Positions 34,802 through 43,523 of a DNA stretch of 64,000 bases are shown piece by piece. Position numbers and translations under genes: made by a program. A model generated the notes under the pieces. That model worked only from the letters and a program-made list of their open reading frames with translations, was not told where the DNA came from and did not search any database. This DNA is from CAYWVO01 sp964461835. Lineage in GTDB: Bacteria; Zixibacteria; MSB-5A5; WJJR01; JAJRUJ01. The stretch spans positions 1 to 64,000 of the forward strand of contig CAYWVO010000017.1 in the NCBI GenBank assembly GCA_964461835.1. The letters are read 5' to 3'. Within the stretch, counting starts at the first letter, position 1, and every line of letters starts with the position of its first letter.

Positions 34802-36118
34802 CTATCGCTCAATGCCGTCGTATGGATACTGCAATTGATAATCATCGTTTCCTTTCGAGTCTACAAAGACAAATTTCCGCCCCTGGGAATAGTAGTACCA
34901 GATCTCGTAGGGTTTCTGACCCAACTCAAAGGGATACCGCTCAATCTGGTCCGGCTCCCCGTATTTAATGTACACCATCCCGAAATCAGTTTTCCAGCCC
35001 CGCCGGTACGGGTTCGTGTAATGAGCGTCGGCAAACCGGATTCGCCGATAGTATTCGTTTTTCCATTCGTTTTCCGGCGTGTCGGGGGTTGGATCTTTGG
35101 CTTTCCAGAACGCCTTAAACATCGATAACCGGTCTTCTTCATCCGCATCGCGCAGCGCGCGGATTTCTTTCGGTTCACCGATATGGACCAGTTGATCGAC
35201 CACCGTCTCCCAATCCTGCCCCATCATCGCCTGCAGTGACCACTCGATCCGGTATGAGGACTTAAGCTCCTCCACGACCGTTTGGCCATCAGCCAGCAAG
35301 GTCAACGTCAACTCGACCTCGCCGGGCCGGAATTCGCCGATCGGGATATTTAAAATTAATGGAGTCGGGTTCTCCGCGGCCGGGGTAAAACGGAGAGTAT
35401 CATGGCGCGTGTAGTCCTGGAAGCGATGAAAGGAATCGGCCAGCAGCATCATTTGCACTGTAGTGTCTTCCGGAGTATATGCCTCCAGATAGATTGGCAC
35501 TGTTTCGCCGGCCGCGCCATACGCCCGGGTCACTTTGGGTAAGAGCGGTTGGCCGTATTTTTGAAAGCGAGCGGGCAACGTCTCCTCCGGCGGCGCGGCA
35601 CAGTAGAGCGGCGAGGACAGACTATAGTCCCTGCCCGCATAATCGGGTACCGTGAGTAATGACGTGCGGAGATATTTGCGGTCGGAAATCACGTCCCGAA
35701 TCCGCACTTCCAACTGATAGCTGCCCGGCGGGACCGTCACTTCCAGCTTATTGACCAGGTAACTGTCACGACTCCGCGTTTCGCGGAACGTGGAGACGGC
35801 ATAGGATTCTTTATGCGACGCCGTGGTGACCTGCGGATTATCATCGTCTCGAATTAAGGCATTAATCTCATAACTGGCAATGTATTGATCCCCACGACGG
35901 ATATAGGTCAGGTTGGGATTGGGCACCTTGTAAGCGATTTCCACCCGACTCTCATTCGTCGGCAAATCCCAAAAGACTGCGTAATCCGCCCAAAACACCG
36001 GAGATCCCGGTTCGGGTATCCCGGAAAACTCTGTCTGTGCAAGCACCGTCGCCGATGGAACCAGAACGAATGCTGTTATCAACCATATTGTCCATCGAGG
36101 GAATTGCCTATCTCGCAC
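34802..36118 (-). CDS. GWxTD-domain secreted protein (first copy)
   Basis: 438 aa from a GTG at 36118 with AAGGAGG 6 bp upstream. Signal peptide (WTIWLITAFVLVPSATVLAQ), beta-rich middle with DKRKY-like strands, and the GWxTD domain: NEWKNEYYRRIRFADAHY, RRGWKTDFGMVYIKYGEPD, EIWYYYSQGRKFVFVD. It shares the overall layout of the next gene, 48 bp away, but is divergent in sequence, so the duplication is old. It lies 163 bp after the second permease gene in the same direction. Confidence 0.88.
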   Translation of the reverse strand: MRDRQFPRWTIWLITAFVLVPSATVLAQTEFSGIPEPGSPVFWADYAVFWDLPTNESRVEIAYKVPNPNLTYIRRGDQYIASYEINALIRDDDNPQVTTASHKESYAVSTFRETRSRDSYLVNKLEVTVPPGSYQLEVRIRDVISDRKYLRTSLLTVPDYAGRDYSLSSPLYCAAPPEETLPARFQKYGQPLLPKVTRAYGAAGETVPIYLEAYTPEDTTVQMMLLADSFHRFQDYTRHDTLRFTPAAENPTPLILNIPIGEFRPGEVELTLTLLADGQTVVEELKSSYRIEWSLQAMMGQDWETVVDQLVHIGEPKEIRALRDADEEDRLSMFKAFWKAKDPTPDTPENEWKNEYYRRIRFADAHYTNPYRRGWKTDFGMVYIKYGEPDQIERYPFELGQKPYEIWYYYSQGRKFVFVDSKGNDDYQLQYPYDGIER

Positions 36119-36281
36119 AATATACCTCCTTATCGACCCCAGGGGTGGTACGGATCACTCACATCCTCACTGTGCCGTACCCCCGCACCCGGTCGACACA
36201 GTACCATGATAGGGTCGGATCATGTGGTTTGCCACCCCAAAATGTATACGAAAAAACCGCGACAGCTGTCCCAGAGAATGC

Positions 36282-37532
36282 CTATTCGTAGCGGAGCGAG
36301 ATGATTGGATCGACCCGGGCAGCCCGGTATGCCGGGTAGCTGCCGAAGATTAACCCGACAGAAACCGAGACGCTGAAGCCGATGACAATCCAGGGAATTG
36401 ACACCGCCGCCGAAAGCGGGGTGGCGATTTTGACTAAAAATCCGATGCCCAGCCCGACCAAAATACCAATGATGCCTCCGGAGGCAGATAAGGTCATCGC
36501 TTCGATGAGAAATTGCCAAACAATATCGGCACTTCGCGCGCCGATGGCTTTGCGGATACCGATCTCCCGTGTCCGTTCGGTGACCGAGACCAACATGATA
36601 TTCATGACGCCGATCCCGCCGACAAACAGGCCGATCCCGGAAATGACGATCATCGCGATGTAAATGCTGCCGGTGATCTGGGAATAGAGATCCATTAAGG
36701 AGCTTTGCGTGTAAACCTCAAAATCGTTCGCGTCGTCATAAGCCAAGCCCCGGTAGCGTCTCGTGATGTCAGTAATTTCGTCAATTGCATCATCTACCTG
36801 TTCTGCACCGCGGGCATTGACCGCGAGCGTAAGCGCCTTATCCCAGGGATACAACTTCTGAAATGTCCCCAGCGGGATCAGGATATAGTTATCCTGCGAT
36901 TGGCCCAGAAACGCCTCTTTCTCTTCGGCGGTCCCAACCACGGTGAAGCGGTGATTGTTGACCAGGATCTCCTTGCCCAGGGGATCAAGATTGGGGAAGA
37001 GCGCATCGACCACATCCGGTCCCAAAACACACACCGCCCGCCGGTAGTGATGATCCATCTCCGTAATAAATCGGCCGGATTGGAGATCGACGGCACGGAC
37101 TATCTGGTAATCGGGAACAACACCGGTCAATCCTGGACGGCGCGATTCATTGCCCTTGTATTTCGCGACATTGCCTTCGGGTGGATACCACATATTGTTT
37201 TCGGGTGAGACCGCCTTCACCGAGGGACAGTACTCCTTGATCGCCATCGCGTGGTCATACTCAATATCCGGCCGGTTGCGTTCGCTGCGGGAACGACGGC
37301 CGATATGAATCCCGGGACGATATTTGCTGATGTAAATCACATTCGATCCAAGCGATTCGATCTGACTCGCCATCGATTCATTCAGGCCGGTGATGATGGA
37401 CACCATGCCAATGACCGAACTGACACCGATCATCACCCCCAGTACCGTCAAAAATGACCGCAGCTTGTTGGTCCGGATTGCATCCAGCGCCAGGACAATT
37501 GCTTCGCGTATTTCAAATAAGTTCAGGGCCAT
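36282..37532 (-). CDS. MacB-like ABC permease (second of pair)
   Basis: 416 aa with the MacB/FtsX layout: one N-terminal helix (KLRSFLTVLGVMIGVSSVIG), a periplasmic domain of about 230 residues, then three helices ending VIGFSVSVSVGLIFGSYPAY and the terminal PIISLRYE. The MNIMLVSVTERTREIGIRKA motif is the FtsX family hallmark. It has no fused ATPase. It lies 43 bp after the first permease gene, which suggests a heterodimeric transporter or two alternatives sharing one ATPase. Confidence 0.93.
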   Translation of the reverse strand: MALNLFEIREAIVLALDAIRTNKLRSFLTVLGVMIGVSSVIGMVSIITGLNESMASQIESLGSNVIYISKYRPGIHIGRRSRSERNRPDIEYDHAMAIKEYCPSVKAVSPENNMWYPPEGNVAKYKGNESRRPGLTGVVPDYQIVRAVDLQSGRFITEMDHHYRRAVCVLGPDVVDALFPNLDPLGKEILVNNHRFTVVGTAEEKEAFLGQSQDNYILIPLGTFQKLYPWDKALTLAVNARGAEQVDDAIDEITDITRRYRGLAYDDANDFEVYTQSSLMDLYSQITGSIYIAMIVISGIGLFVGGIGVMNIMLVSVTERTREIGIRKAIGARSADIVWQFLIEAMTLSASGGIIGILVGLGIGFLVKIATPLSAAVSIPWIVIGFSVSVSVGLIFGSYPAYRAARVDPIISLRYE

Positions 37533-37575
37533 TGTTTGCCATCATTCTTCCGAGCTGTTTACCATGGTACCTGAA

Positions 37576-38796
37576 TTATTCGTACCGCAGGGCTTCAATC
37601 GGATCCAGCCGCGCCGCCTTCATGGCGGGGTACACCCCAAAAAAGATTCCGACTGTCGAGGCGACCCCTAAACCGAGCAACACCGACCACAAAGCAATAC
37701 CGGCCGGCACCCCCAATTGGCTGGTCCCCACCGAACCCAGTAGAAAACCACCCAAAACACCAAGTCCCCCGCCGATCAGGGAGAGCATGACCGCCTCCAG
37801 CAAAAACTGGAGTAAAATATTGCCCGAGCGTGCACCGACCGCCTTGCGAATGCCCACTTCCCGCGTTCGCTCGGTCACCGAGACCAACATGATATTCATG
37901 ACCACCACCCCGCCGACCACAAGGGAGATCGAGGAAATGCCGATCATCACAAAAAAGATCATCCGGGAAAAATCCTCCCACATCGACATAAAATCGGAGG
38001 CGGTCATAATACCGAAGTTGTCGTCATCATGGTACCCCACGTTGCGGCGCGCGCGCAAGATCATGCGGACTTCGTCTTTGGCTTCCTGCATCCGTTCAAA
38101 GGTCTGTGCCTTAATGAAAATATCCACCGAGCGACGACTGCCGTACTGCTTCTCAAATGAGGTCATCGGAATCACAATATAATTATCATTACTCATTCCC
38201 AGGGTGGAGCCCCGGCGGTTGCCATGACCGATCACCGTGTATTTTCGCGCATCAATTTTGATGGTCTTGCCGATGGGATCGATGCCGGGGAACAGATTGT
38301 CAATGACATCGTAGCCAATAAACGCTACCCGACGCCGGTGTTGATAGTCGTCCTCGGAAACATACCGTCCACGTTCCACCTCGAAATCGACCGTTTGAAT
38401 CCAATTGGGCGTGGACCCCATGATATGTACACCGTCAATATACTGGTTGCCCCTTTTCACTGTAGCGGATGTAACATTGCGTCCGGACACCACCGCACAT
38501 TCCTCGCACAACTCATCAATCGCTTCCATGTCTTCCGTGGTGATCGGCTTGCGCTTACGAATCTCCCACCACTGATCCTCTGATGTCACAATACCGTATC
38601 GGTCAACGATAAACGTGGTCGCGCCCATCGAGGATATGCGATCGGCGACATAGGTGTTCATTCCGTTGATCAACGAGACCATGGCGATAATCGTCATTAC
38701 GCCGATGATCACCCCGACCAACGTCAGCATTGAGCGAAGCTTATTGGCCCACAGCGCCTGGAGGGCTAAATGAACACTTTCCCAGAAGACCCGCAT
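37576..38796 (-). CDS. MacB-like ABC permease (first of pair)
   Basis: 406 aa, same layout as its neighbour: N-terminal helix KLRSMLTLVGVIIGVMTII, large periplasmic domain, MNIMLVSVTERTREVGIRKA, and C-terminal DPIEALRYE. Periplasmic residues differ widely from the second copy while membrane helices are similar. It starts 15 bp after the ATPase gene, so it is the more tightly coupled partner. By analogy with MacB it would extrude a substrate from the periplasm through the MacA-like adaptor and TolC. Confidence 0.93.
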   Translation of the reverse strand: MRVFWESVHLALQALWANKLRSMLTLVGVIIGVMTIIAMVSLINGMNTYVADRISSMGATTFIVDRYGIVTSEDQWWEIRKRKPITTEDMEAIDELCEECAVVSGRNVTSATVKRGNQYIDGVHIMGSTPNWIQTVDFEVERGRYVSEDDYQHRRRVAFIGYDVIDNLFPGIDPIGKTIKIDARKYTVIGHGNRRGSTLGMSNDNYIVIPMTSFEKQYGSRRSVDIFIKAQTFERMQEAKDEVRMILRARRNVGYHDDDNFGIMTASDFMSMWEDFSRMIFFVMIGISSISLVVGGVVVMNIMLVSVTERTREVGIRKAVGARSGNILLQFLLEAVMLSLIGGGLGVLGGFLLGSVGTSQLGVPAGIALWSVLLGLGVASTVGIFFGVYPAMKAARLDPIEALRYE

Positions 38797-38811
38797 ACGC
38801 GGCCCGCTCCC

Positions 38812-39501
38812 TTACAGGTGAGACACGTGTTCTTCTTTCTCGATTTGACCATCGCGGATATGCAGAATCCGGTCGGCATACGACGCGACATCGTGCTCGT
38901 GCGTGACAATGAGGATGGTGTTGCCGGCTTCGTGCAGCCGGCCGAAGAGGGCCATAATCTCCTCGCCGGTCTTGGTGTCGAGGTTGCCGGTCGGCTCATC
39001 CGCCAGAATCAGCGATGGGTTATTCACCAGCGCCCGGGCGATGGCCACTCGCTGCCGCTGCCCGCCGGAGAGTTCGTTGGGCTTGTGCGACATGCGGTCC
39101 GACAAGTCAACCATATCCAGTGCCCGCTTGGCCTTTTCGATGCGGGTATGCGAATCACTCCCATCGTAGATCAACGGCAACTCCACGTTGTGCAACGCGG
39201 AAGCGCGGGGTAGCAGGTTGAATGTCTGGAAAACGAAACCGATCTCCTTGTTGCGGATGCGCGCCAGTTCGTTGTCGTTCATGTCGGAGACCCGCTTTTC
39301 ATTCAACTCATACACCCCTCTGGAGGGCGTATCGAGACAGCCGATCAAATTCATCAAGGTGGATTTCCCTGATCCCGATGGTCCCATAATCGCGACATAT
39401 TCTCCGGCTTGCACATTGACCCCGACACCGCGCAGGGCGTGAATGGTCTCTGCGCCCATCTCGTATGTCTTCCACAAATCTTCCGTCTTAATCAATACCA
39501 T
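38812..39501 (-). CDS. MacB/LolD-type ABC transporter ATPase
   Basis: 229 aa. Walker A MGPSGSGKSTL, Q-loop FVFQTFNLLP, signature ELSGGQRQRVAIARAL, Walker B LILADEPTGNLD, and H-loop VTHEHDVASYA are all intact. The ATPase is a separate protein here rather than fused to the permease as in MacB. ATG at 39501 with AGGTGA upstream. It lies 48 bp after the adaptor gene and 15 bp before the first permease. Confidence 0.95.
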   Translation of the reverse strand: MVLIKTEDLWKTYEMGAETIHALRGVGVNVQAGEYVAIMGPSGSGKSTLMNLIGCLDTPSRGVYELNEKRVSDMNDNELARIRNKEIGFVFQTFNLLPRASALHNVELPLIYDGSDSHTRIEKAKRALDMVDLSDRMSHKPNELSGGQRQRVAIARALVNNPSLILADEPTGNLDTKTGEEIMALFGRLHEAGNTILIVTHEHDVASYADRILHIRDGQIEKEEHVSHL

Positions 39502-39549
39502 ATATCACCTTCGTCCATCCCCGGCATGCGACTCGAGTACCGACCCGAT

Positions 39550-40845
39550 TCAGTCTTTCACTTTGACCGCGTCTCCGTGTTCCAGTTCACGGAGCATCCG
39601 GAAACTGCCGGTCACAATCTTCTGATCCTCTTCGAGACCGGAGACAATTTCGATATCCTGCTGGTCAGCGATTCCGGTCACCACTTCGACAAACTTTACA
39701 TGTCCGTCCTCGATCACAAACACACCGTCCAGCTCCCGGCTTTCCTCTTCCCCCTCGTCTTCCTCCGGAGCACTCTCATCACTTTCCGAGGCCTGGGCTT
39801 CACTCGTGCCGGAACCAGTCAACTCCGCTTTCTGTTTCTCAATATCTTTTTCATCACGAAGTACGACAGCGCCGATGGGAATCTTGATGACACCATCTGC
39901 CTCGGCGGTAGTGATATCGCAGGTCGCCGACATCCCCGGGCGAATTGACGGAACCGTCTCCCCCATCAAGATCGTCACCAGAAAATTGGTCACTTGATCC
40001 GTGGTACCCAATCCGGTGAGCCGCGCGCTGTTACCGACTTCGGTGACGACGCCTTCGAAGGTCGTGTCCGGCAAGGCATCAAGTTCAATCTTGGCGGGTT
40101 GATTCACCTCTACATTCGCGATATCAGTCTCGTCGACTTCGACTTCAACTTCAATCTCCGAGAGATCCGAGACGGTCATGATTACGGTTCCGGGATTATT
40201 CATCGTCCCGATGATCACAATTTCACCAATCTCCGCGTTGAGAGCGGTAATCACGCCGTCAATCGGAGAGTTGATCGTTGTGTACTCAAGCTGGTTGCGC
40301 GCCTCCCGCAGCGACGCCCGCGCGCGCTCCACGGAATGCACGGCCGCGTTGTGTGACGCTTTCTGGACATTGTAGGTTGTCCGGATCTGGTCATACGTCT
40401 CGTCAGAGATCAACCGGTTCTCATGCAGCTTCTTGGCCCGCTCGTACGCCAGGCCGGCTTCCTCCAGTTGCGCCTCAGCCAGTTCAGCCTGCGCCTGGGC
40501 GGAGGCCAACGATGCGCGGTACTGATCCACCGCCGCCTGATATCGTATCGCATCCAGTTGCACCAGCAGTTGTCCTTTGGATACCCGCTCGCCCTCTTTG
40601 ACCGGCAACTCCACAATTTTGGCCGAGACATTCGCCGAGATGTCAACCTCGGTCTTGGCCTTCACCTTACCGGAGGCGGTCACCAATGCGGTAATATCCC
40701 CACGCCCGACCGTATCTGCATTTACCTGCTTGGTTTCTTCGCCTGACCGACTCAGATTGGCGATGATAATGATGATCAGGACGAGCGCAACCCCACCGAT
40801 AATGAACCACTTTTTCCCGGATTTTTTCTTACGGTTGTTGTTCAT
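39550..40845 (-). CDS. MacA-like periplasmic efflux adaptor (HlyD/MFP family)
   Basis: 431 aa. An N-terminal anchor helix (WFIIGGVALVLIIIII), biotinyl-lipoyl half motifs (SGKVKAKTEVDISANVSAKI and TINSPIDGVITA), a long coiled-coil hairpin (about 95-200), and beta-barrel domains. An acidic insert (about residues 345-372, ESDESAPEEDEGEEES) splits the membrane-proximal domain and is unusual for MacA. It links the inner-membrane ABC transporter to TolC. Confidence 0.93.
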   Translation of the reverse strand: MNNNRKKKSGKKWFIIGGVALVLIIIIIANLSRSGEETKQVNADTVGRGDITALVTASGKVKAKTEVDISANVSAKIVELPVKEGERVSKGQLLVQLDAIRYQAAVDQYRASLASAQAQAELAEAQLEEAGLAYERAKKLHENRLISDETYDQIRTTYNVQKASHNAAVHSVERARASLREARNQLEYTTINSPIDGVITALNAEIGEIVIIGTMNNPGTVIMTVSDLSEIEVEVEVDETDIANVEVNQPAKIELDALPDTTFEGVVTEVGNSARLTGLGTTDQVTNFLVTILMGETVPSIRPGMSATCDITTAEADGVIKIPIGAVVLRDEKDIEKQKAELTGSGTSEAQASESDESAPEEDEGEEESRELDGVFVIEDGHVKFVEVVTGIADQQDIEIVSGLEEDQKIVTGSFRMLRELEHGDAVKVKD

Positions 40846-40977
40846 AGGTACCTCGACTTTTGTCTTATCAACGACCGGTGGGGAGTCTCGGAGTTACCTA
40901 TCCAACAGATGATACCGTTCGTTAACCCCGAATGTTCCGGTCATCCTTCCCCGCCGATGCGACGGGCCAGGATATTG

Positions 40978-42288
40978 CTATCGCCGCCGCCCCATTGCCT
41001 TATCTAAGGCCGATACGGCCAGGTTGAAATCGTACTTGGCGCTAATAAAACTGTTTTGCGCGTCGGCGAGGTTTTGCTGGGCATCCAGCAAATCGAGAAT
41101 GGTCGCCGCGCCGAGGTTATAGCGCTCCTGGGCGATGGCCATATCCTCCTGTGCCGACCGTACGGATTCTTCATAGAGTTGTAAATTGACGCGGGCGTTG
41201 TTGATACTGAGTAAAGCGGTCTGAATTCCCAGACCCACGCTATTGATGGTTGATTCCAGATTGACTTCTGCCAGCCGTTTTCCCGCTTTTGCCCGGCTAT
41301 GCGCTGCCTTCTGCGAAAACCCATCAAAAAACGGAATCGGCCAGGAAAAACTCACGCCGAGCGACCAGTTGGATTCTTCCTGGTTAAATTCAGTCCAGTT
41401 ACCCACATCCGAGGAAGAAAACGACCGGCTGCCACTCCAGGAAACCACCGGCAGATAATTGGCCCAGACACTACGCAGTGAATACTTGGCGCTGTTGAGT
41501 TCAGCACGCGCGGCGCGGATTCTGGGATGACGCTCTTTGGCATACTCTACCGCGGACTCATAGGTCTCATCAACCGCGAGGGTGTCGACTCCCGCAGCCA
41601 GGGTTATCGGGGTATTCGCCGGCCGATTCATCGAGTTATTCAATTCGGCGATAGAAACAGCCCAGTTCTGCTTGGCTGATTCTAACGACGCTTTGCTGGT
41701 CAACAACTGCACCTTGGCCTTTAAAAGCTCCGACTGATTCGCCGATCCCAGATCAAACCGTGCCTGCACCAGTTCCAGATTATGTTCGGCGGTCTCCACG
41801 GTTTGTTCCGCGACATCAAGTAACCCTTTATAGCGTAAGCTGTTGAAGTAGTAGTTCCGGACTAAATCAATGATTTCCAGCTCCGCCTGCGAATAGTCAG
41901 CCTCCCGAGCGTCCCGAGTCTGCATAGAATTCCGTAAATCGAAGTAGTTGCCGCCCCAGCGAAAGAGGGTATGACGCACGATGAGACTCTTGGAATAAAT
42001 CCGCCTGATGGGCACGGAGACGTCATACTGCGAGACCCCACCCTGTTCGCTGTAATTGTACCCCGCCGAAGCTTCAAACCGCGGCAACCAACTGCCGATT
42101 GACTCCCAGACACCCTGTTCCGCCGAGATCAGGGAGTAGCGGGAGGAGGCCAAGGTGGCATTTCGATCCAGAGCGATATTAATACACTCCTCCAACGATA
42201 ACTCCTCAGCCTGCACCGCCGACCCCACACCCGACAAGCAAACAACAGTGCAAATTACGACTAACCGCAACCAGCGCACAGCTATCAT
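40978..42288 (-). CDS. TolC-family outer-membrane efflux protein
   Basis: 436 aa. Signal peptide (about 1-27, ending VQAEE), then the duplicated TolC helical pattern: LSLEECINIALDRNATLASS in the first half, SYSLRSVWANYLPVVS-like strands between, and DMAIAQERYNLGAATILDLL with DAQQNLADAQNSFISAKYDF in the second half. It forms the outer-membrane duct for the adjacent adaptor and ABC permeases. The following adaptor gene is 132 bp away. Confidence 0.94.
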   Translation of the reverse strand: MIAVRWLRLVVICTVVCLSGVGSAVQAEELSLEECINIALDRNATLASSRYSLISAEQGVWESIGSWLPRFEASAGYNYSEQGGVSQYDVSVPIRRIYSKSLIVRHTLFRWGGNYFDLRNSMQTRDAREADYSQAELEIIDLVRNYYFNSLRYKGLLDVAEQTVETAEHNLELVQARFDLGSANQSELLKAKVQLLTSKASLESAKQNWAVSIAELNNSMNRPANTPITLAAGVDTLAVDETYESAVEYAKERHPRIRAARAELNSAKYSLRSVWANYLPVVSWSGSRSFSSSDVGNWTEFNQEESNWSLGVSFSWPIPFFDGFSQKAAHSRAKAGKRLAEVNLESTINSVGLGIQTALLSINNARVNLQLYEESVRSAQEDMAIAQERYNLGAATILDLLDAQQNLADAQNSFISAKYDFNLAVSALDKAMGRRR

Positions 42289-42319
42289 TCGTCTCTCCTC
42301 ATGTTCATTTTCTTACGTG

Positions 42320-43069
42320 TTACATACCCGCCATGTTAATGCCGAGTTGTGCCAGGCCGGCCGAGATCAGTACCCAGATCACCCAGAGAATACCGACGAA
42401 CGTCGCACTCTTGGCAAACGGGGCTTTGGCCAGTACGGATACACCCAGCATGACGAGGATGAGTTGCCATAATGGAAATATACCCAGTTGATTAAATATC
42501 TGTCCCATGAACGTATTAATCTGATCGGACGGAAGCAGGACGGCCAGTGACAAGTGGACCTGCGTTGACCCCTTCGAAAGAATGAGCGGGACTTTGACTA
42601 TTGCTTCTGGAATCGTAACCAACCAGGTCAAAGCATACATATTCATCACCAGCAAAAACGAGGATTGGCCGCCGAGTAAAACATTGGTAATAAAAAACAG
42701 AATCGCCGACACAATGACCAGAATGATCACCGTTGCCACCGGGCCGATCAATTGCATGGCAGGATTCGACATGTTTTGTTCCTGTTCTTCCAGGATTTCC
42801 GCTTGTCGCTCCTCCGGCACATTAAACCGGTCCAGCGCTTCCTCCGTGCTGGCCAGCTGATCTTTGATGTAAATCGGCTTGGCGATCTGGAAACTGGCGA
42901 TGCCAACGACGGAAACAATCAGGATAATCAACAACCATTCCCAGTTTTTGCGCACGGCGGCAAAGGCCCGTCGCGGATCGGTAAAAAGAGCCATGAATCT
43001 CGCCGGCATTCCCATCTGTGGCTGCTCGGGACTTTCTCCAGTTTCCGGCATGGTCACCTGATCATTCAT
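42320..43069 (-). CDS. YIP1-family membrane protein
   Basis: 249 aa from the ATG at 43069 (GGAGAG 6 bp upstream). A soluble N terminus is followed by FMALFTDPRRAFAAVRKNWEW, the usual lead-in of bacterial YIP1 proteins, and five membrane helices (LLIILIVSVVGIASFQ; VATVIILVIVSAILFFITNV; and others). No established function. It is the first gene of the ABC-efflux run, 31 bp before the TolC gene. Confidence 0.85.
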   Translation of the reverse strand: MNDQVTMPETGESPEQPQMGMPARFMALFTDPRRAFAAVRKNWEWLLIILIVSVVGIASFQIAKPIYIKDQLASTEEALDRFNVPEERQAEILEEQEQNMSNPAMQLIGPVATVIILVIVSAILFFITNVLLGGQSSFLLVMNMYALTWLVTIPEAIVKVPLILSKGSTQVHLSLAVLLPSDQINTFMGQIFNQLGIFPLWQLILVMLGVSVLAKAPFAKSATFVGILWVIWVLISAGLAQLGINMAGM

Positions 43070-43114
43070 GATCATCTCTCCATCGTGGGTACCCGTCACA
43101 CAAGACGGCCCCAC

Positions 43115-43523
43115 GTCTAAAATGTTTCAGTTTTGCCAACACTTCCGACATAACCAACTTACACGAATTTACCCGAATATGTCTCATTCATTCATTTGTC
43201 AACCACAGAAATTACATATCTGCCCTGATGATAGCAAACGGGTAAATGATCGCTCGCCGCAACTCCGTATTCTTTAGTTATTACCAAAAATAATGGTTAT
43301 TGTAAATGGCCGCAACGAGGGATGTAGACATAACCGCAAAGAATAGGTGTAGCCCACCTGTCGTTCTGAGCCCGCGCGGACTCAGAACGACAGGTGGGTC
43401 GGTAAACATCCGATTGAGCAGTTGCCAACCCCCAGCCTCTCCCCCACCGCGGCGGGGAGATGGTTTGAGGTTGCTATCCGGCGCACCGCAAAAATCTGTG
43501 GAGAACCTTCCGATCAGCTGTGG
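43115..43523. other. Intergenic region with palindromic elements
   Basis: 409 bp without a gene. It contains an 18-bp perfect inverted repeat (43353-43398), a second smaller hairpin TCTCCCC/GGGGAGA (43438-43460), and AT-rich sequence at 43115-43320. Confidence 0.7.
43353..43398. repeat. Perfect 18-bp inverted repeat (REP/MITE-like)
   Basis: CCCACCTGTCGTTCTGAG (43353-43370) is the exact reverse complement of 43381-43398, with loop CCCGCGCGGA. No T-run follows on either strand, so it is not a standard terminator. The TCGTTCTGAG core and the neighbouring Gly/Cys-rich hairpin look like dispersed intergenic palindromes. Confidence 0.85.
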
